In this document: positions 60,501-64,000 of the stretch, piece after piece
How positions within the stretch are numbered: position 1 is the first letter of the stretch
Layout of the letters: each line of letters begins with the position of its first letter
Assembly (NCBI RefSeq): GCF_949987515.2
Contig: NC_082699.1
Location: 77,007,281-77,071,280, forward strand
Direction of reading: 5' to 3'
DNA length: 64,000 nt
DNA from: Delphinus delphis
Lineage: Eukaryota; Chordata; Mammalia; Artiodactyla; Delphinidae
Notes under the pieces: generated by a model
Told to the model about the DNA's origin: nothing
Databases searched by the model: none
What the model saw: the letters and a program-made list of their open reading frames with translations, nothing else
Position numbers and translations under genes: made by a program

Positions 60501-61517
60501 AGCAAGATCCTTTTTGACCCACCTCCTAGAGAAATGGAAATAAAAACAAAAATAAACAAATGGGACCTAATGAAACTTCAAAGCTTTTGCACAGCAAAGG
60601 AAACCATAAACAAGACCAAAAGACAACCCTCAGAATGGGAGAAAATATTTGCAAATGAAGCAACCGACAAAGGATTAATCTCTAAAATTTACAAGCAGCT
60701 CATGCAGCTCAATAACAAAAAAACAAACAACCCAATCCAAAAATGGGCAGAAGACCTAAATAGACATTTCTCCAAAGAAGATATACAGACTGCCAACAAA
60801 CACATGAAAGAATGCTCAACATCATTAATCATTAGAGAAATGCAAATCAAAACTACAATGAGATATCACCTCACACCAGTCAGAATGGCCATCATCAAAA
60901 AATCTAGAAACAATAAATGCTGGAGAGGGTGTGGAGAAAAGGGAACACTCTTGCACTGCTGGTGGGAATGTGAATTGGTACAGCCACTATGGCGAACAGT
61001 ATGGAGGTTCCTTAAAAAGCTACAAATAGAACTACCATGTGACCCAGCAATCCCACTACTGGACATATACCCTGATAAAACCATAATTCAAAAAGAGTCA
61101 TGTACCAAAATGTTTATTGCAGCTCTATTTACAATAGCCAGGGGATGGAAACAACCTAAGTGTCCATAATCGGATAAATGGATAAAGAAGATGTGGCACA
61201 TATATACAATGGAATATTACTCAGCCATAAAAAGAAATGAAATTGAGCTATTTGTAATGAGGTGGATGGACCTAGAGTCTGTCATACATAGTGAAGTAAG
61301 TCAGAAAGAGAAAGACAACTACCGTATGCTAATACATATATATATGGAATTTAAGAAAAACAAATGTCATGAAGAACCTAAGGGTAAGACAGGAATAAAG
61401 ACACAGACCTACGAGAGAATGGACTTGACGATATGGGGAGCGGGAAGGGTAAGCTGTGACAAAGTGAGAGAGTGGCATGGACATATATACACTACCAAAC
61501 GTAAAATAGATCGCTAG
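57544..61517 (+). pseudogene. L1 ORF2 (endonuclease-reverse transcriptase), broken in several places
   Basis: In L1 this protein nicks DNA and primes reverse transcription. Start ATG 57,544, final stop 61,515-61,517, total about 1,320 codons. N-terminal endonuclease: Asn13 of 'LNVSGLN', Glu42 of 'CLQETHF', 'EDFN' (Asp and Asn kept, preceding Gly changed to Glu) and the 'SDHNAM' His/Asp motif. Reverse transcriptase: FADD at 59,632-59,643. C-terminal CX3CX7HX4C knuckle: 60,918-60,971, intact. Breaks: frameshifts near 57,800 (-1), 57,975-57,990 (net +1), A-run 58,681-58,688 (+1), near 59,488 (-1) and near 60,315 (-1 net); stops TAA 58,910-58,912 and 61,167-61,169. Lesions are scattered and domains legible, as expected of neutral decay after insertion. 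Confidence 0.93.
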
Positions 61518-61722
61518 TGGGAAGCAGCCGCATAGCACAGGGAGATCAGCTTGGTGCTTTGTGACCACCTAGAGGGGTGGTATAGGGAGGGTGGGAGGGA
61601 GGGAGACGCAAGAGGGAAGAGATATGGGAACACATGTATATGTATAACTGATGCACTTTGTTATAAAGCAGAAACTAACACACCATTTTAAAGCAATTAT
61701 GCTCCAACTAAAAAAAAATAAA
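61518..61722 (+). other. L1 3' UTR and A-rich tail
   Basis: Contains 'gtgggaagcagccgcatagcacagggagatcagcttggtgctttgtgacc', a G-rich stretch 'gggagggtgggagggaggga' (61,586-61,606; typical L1 polypurine), the terminal 'ataactgatgcactttgttataaagcag', and a short tail AAAAAAAAATAAA. Confidence 0.85.
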
Positions 61723-61735
61723 AAGATCCTTCCCT
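61723..61735. repeat. Target-site duplication of the full-length L1 (right)
   Basis: Second AAGATCCTTCCCT copy. Confidence 0.95.
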
Positions 61736-61839
61736 AACACCCCAGGCCAACGTTTATCTCCCGCCCACCGCCACTGTTGCCCAGCCCGCACACCTGTATC
61801 CACGTTCAACTGAGTCCCCAGGTGCTACAGCCCCTGGTC

Positions 61840-62020
61840 TCTAGAAGGCAGGAGGGCTCTAGCTAACCACCTGCAGCTGGCCTCCAACTCCCACTCCCAT
61901 GCCCCTGACAGGCGCATAGCCAGGGGCTGTGTCTTACTGATGCTGGAAATCCTACCTCTTGGCATGAAAATAGGCATACAGCAGGTACTCCACAAAAATG
62001 TGTTACATGGATGGATAAAG
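61840..62020 (+). repeat. L2 LINE 3' fragment
   Basis: 'ggtctctagaaggcaggagggctc' and 'aggcatacagcaggtactccacaaaaatgtgttacatggatgg' match the L2 3' UTR end. Confidence 0.5.
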
Positions 62021-62399
62021 AAAGGGGGGGAGAAAGGGGGGCTCCTTCGTGTCAGGCCCTGAAGATGACTGTCACTCAACGCATAAAAGTAGGCATTTTC
62101 TTTTATTTCACAGTCTGTGCTGTGGCCAAAATATTCCGCTGAGCCTCAGCATGTTCTAATTGGCCTTTGGAGCTTCTTCTTTAACAACCAGGAACTGGTA
62201 TTCAGGGTGTATAAACATAAGATTAAACCCAAGGAAGAGGTCTTGAGAGCTTGGAAAGGACTACTGGAACATTGGTAAATCCACAGCATTTGGCCAGGAG
62301 CGTGACGTTTGAGGGTCAGCTACTGAAGAGTCAGAGGCACTTCTGTGTAAGCGCAGAAACAGTGCATTTCATAGCAAGGACCACTTTCGACAAATTACA
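62021..62399. other. Unassigned sequence
   Basis: No gene recognised. Confidence 0.35.
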
Positions 62400-62672
62400 T
62401 TTACTGTTCTTTTCGGATTATACAAGTAGATAGGCTCACTGTAAAAAGCTGGAAAATAGAGAAAAGCACTCAATCTTATACTCTAAGGTTGGTCTATTAA
62501 TTCTATAGTCTTTTTTCTAAGCACTCGTATTTTAATGTAGTTTAAATCATTATATAAGCATACATACAAGTCACTATATAAGTATTAAATATATGTGACC
62601 ACACATACATATACACATAATTTTAAGACTTGCTTTCCTCTCTTAATATAGGATGAGCAATTTCGCATCATT
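62400..62672 (-). mobile_element. Old L1 (L1M-type) antisense, part 1
   Basis: AT-rich sequence up to 'cctctcttaatataggatgagc'. The family is clearer in part 2 beyond the inserted SINE, and both parts read as one element when the SINE is removed. Confidence 0.5.
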
Positions 62673-62685
62673 AAAAATTAGTCTG
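62673..62685. repeat. Target-site duplication of the SINE (left)
   Basis: AAAAATTAGTCTG, identical to 62,978-62,990. Confidence 0.95.
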
Positions 62686-62977
62686 GGGCTTCCCTGGTGG
62701 CACAGTGGTTGAGAATCCGCCTGCCAATGCAGGGGACAGGGTTCGAGCCCTGGTCTGGGGAGATCCCACATGCCGCGGAGCAACTGGGCCCATGAGCCAC
62801 AATTACTGAGCCTGCGTGTCTGGAACCTGTGCTCCGCAACAAGAGGGGCCGCAACAGTAAGAGGCCCGTGCACCGCGATGAAGAGTGGCCCCCGCTCGCC
62901 GCAACTAGAGAAAGCCCTCGCACAGAAACAAAGACCCAACACAGCCATAAATAAAATAAATTAATTAATTAATTTTA
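62686..62977 (+). mobile_element. CHR-type SINE, long form, with 13-bp target-site duplications
   Basis: Starts 'gggcttccctggtggcacagtggttgagaatccgcctg' with A box (62,698-62,708) and B box GGTTCGAGCCC (62,740-62,750). The body 'gtgctccgcaacaagaggggccgcaacag' and 'gaaagccctcgcacagaaac' are seen, ending in (TAAA/TTAATTAA)-rich tail. Perfect AAAAATTAGTCTG copies at 62,673-62,685 and 62,978-62,990. It interrupts an older antisense L1. Confidence 0.95.
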
Positions 62978-62990
62978 AAAAATTAGTCTG
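62978..62990. repeat. Target-site duplication of the SINE (right)
   Basis: Second copy of AAAAATTAGTCTG. Confidence 0.95.
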
Positions 62991-63490
62991 CAGAATATTC
63001 TATCATATGACTGCATCATAATTTACTTAACAATTCTCTATTTTACTTAACAATCTAATTTACTTAACAATCCCTATTTCTCATACTTTCAGGTATTTTC
63101 CATTCTTTAAAAACTTACTGGTGAAAAAAATCGTAACAACCATCTTTGTGCTTAAATTCGTTCTCTGCATTTATGACTGTCTGTTAGACTCCATTCTAGA
63201 GGCGGAATTACTGATTTGAGGGTGTGAAAACCTTTGAGGTTTGGAGGCAGAGGACCAAGTTCCTTCCCAGAGACTTCTTCCTGAGGTACACTACCCCGAG
63301 CAGTGCGGCGGGCACGCGCCTCTCTGCACCCTTGCCAATACTGACGATGATCAATTTTTAATCTGTGCTAGTAAGAGGCAAAATGCTGCCTCGCTGATGC
63401 TTCAATTTGCAGGTCTGTCTGAATTACTCCTGAGGCTGCACATTTTTTCAGGAGCTTATTAGCCATTTATCTTTCTTCCCCTGTGAGTGC
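62991..63490 (-). mobile_element. Old L1 (L1M-type) antisense, part 2
   Basis: 'attctatcatatgactgcatcataatttacttaac', 'tctagaggcggaattactgatttgagggtg', 'ctctgcacccttgccaatactgacg' and 'cttcaatttgcaggtctgtctgaattactcctgaggctg' match antisense old L1 3' UTR/ORF2 wording. Confidence 0.65.
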
Positions 63491-63929
63491 AGCCAGAGTG
63501 CTTCTAATTTCCCACCCGGCAGAAGCGCTTCCTACGTCCAAGCTAGCCCGGAGCAAACTAGTGCTCTCTTCAAACAAAAGGTCAGAATATTTCGTAAGTT
63601 TCACTAAAAAGGCCAAATTCAGCTCATCGTCTGATAACTCAAAAAGAACTAATAACTGTCAGATGGGTGTGGACACATCCTAATACCCAGCTGTCTTCTG
63701 GTCGAATGCAAAAAGGGAGAGAGGCCCGGCTCTCAGCAGCCTTAGGGTCAGAACACACATTGGACACTGGACACCAGGATTATATTTGTGTGACCGTCTT
63801 TGGGGGGGGGGGGCTCTTTCAAACAATTTCTGACTGCGTAAGCGTCATACTATATGACCCATCTCCACCCATCAGTAAAGTGTAGCCAGGTGTGCCCACA
63901 GAACAGGAGAGGAAAAAAAAATGCAATGC
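63491..63929. other. Unassigned sequence with a G-run
   Basis: A 12-base G run at 63,802-63,813. No gene recognised. Confidence 0.35.
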
Positions 63930-63990
63930 AACGAACACTTATCGCACACCCAGCCCTGGGCTAGGTATTTTCAATACACATTCATCTTTT
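63930..63990 (-). repeat. MIR/L2 tail, antisense
   Basis: 'gaacacttatcgcacacccagccctgggctaggtattttcaatacacattcatc' matches the antisense MIR tail. Confidence 0.5.
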
Positions 63991-64000
63991 TTCCTACTGT

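Larger units (their letters stand above)
54716..61722 (+). mobile_element. Full-length L1 (LINE-1) retrotransposon, defective
   Basis: A 7.0-kb L1 with its 5' start, CpG-rich 5' UTR, ORF1, 58-bp spacer, ORF2, 3' UTR and A-rich tail, bounded by perfect 13-bp target-site duplications. Such elements copy themselves via RNA: ORF1 protein binds the RNA; ORF2 protein nicks target DNA and reverse-transcribes. The tail 'ataaagcagaaactaacacacc' is the same 3' end seen in the small insertion at 48.6 kb. ORF1 carries one stop and ORF2 seven lesions, so it is no longer autonomous. Retained duplications and CpG suggest moderate rather than ancient age. Confidence 0.97.

Overview
The window looks like nuclear DNA of a cetacean (whale or dolphin). 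The main evidence is three tRNA-derived SINEs of the CHR type, with heads related to GGCTTCCCTGGTGGCRCAGTGG, found in whales, hippos and ruminants. The ~200-300 bp forms with the 'gagcctgtgctccgcaac' body are especially common in cetaceans. A full-length L1 of the cetartiodactyl type, a half-copy of a mariner MITE of the kind known from cattle and whales, and many old mammalian MIR and L2 copies agree with this. I cannot tell the species.

I see no complete protein-coding gene of the host. Most of 1-29 kb and 33.4-54 kb is GC-rich, unique or very old sequence, sprinkled with short MIR and L2 relics; it could be intergenic or the intron of a large gene. The only host segment that reads like a coding exon is on the minus strand at 53,531-53,726. 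It has a strong 3' splice site and a hydrophilic reading frame, but no clear 5' splice site, and I do not recognise the protein. Non-repeat CpG-rich stretches at about 9.0-9.6 kb, 10.1-10.3 kb and 40.4-40.8 kb are candidate regulatory elements or exons.

Layout: 0-29 kb is GC-rich with MIR and L2 relics, a mariner half-element (10.5 kb) and two CHR SINEs (12.3 kb and 17.6 kb). At 29.1-29.3 kb there is a G-rich block, then an AT-rich island (29.4-33.4 kb) built from old plus-strand L1 pieces, two neighbouring MIRs and an L2. 33.4-48.5 kb returns to GC-rich sequence with more relics, a CpG island (40.4 kb) and a compound CT/CA microsatellite (46.1 kb). At 48.56-48.67 kb lies a short antisense L1 insertion with a probable 3' transduction, and at 49.98-50.25 kb a 5'-truncated L1 tail.

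The dominant element is a 7.0-kb L1 at 54,716-61,722, inserted into or just beside an old L2 and flanked by perfect 13-bp target-site duplications. It keeps a CpG-rich 5' UTR/promoter, ORF1, a short spacer, ORF2 and a 3' UTR. ORF1 has one premature stop and ORF2 has five frameshifts plus two stops, so it cannot move by itself today. The last 2 kb hold an L2 relic and an old antisense L1 split by a CHR SINE with 13-bp duplications.

Repeat family calls come from recognising consensus-like sequence by eye. Edges of old MIR, L2 and L1 pieces are approximate.
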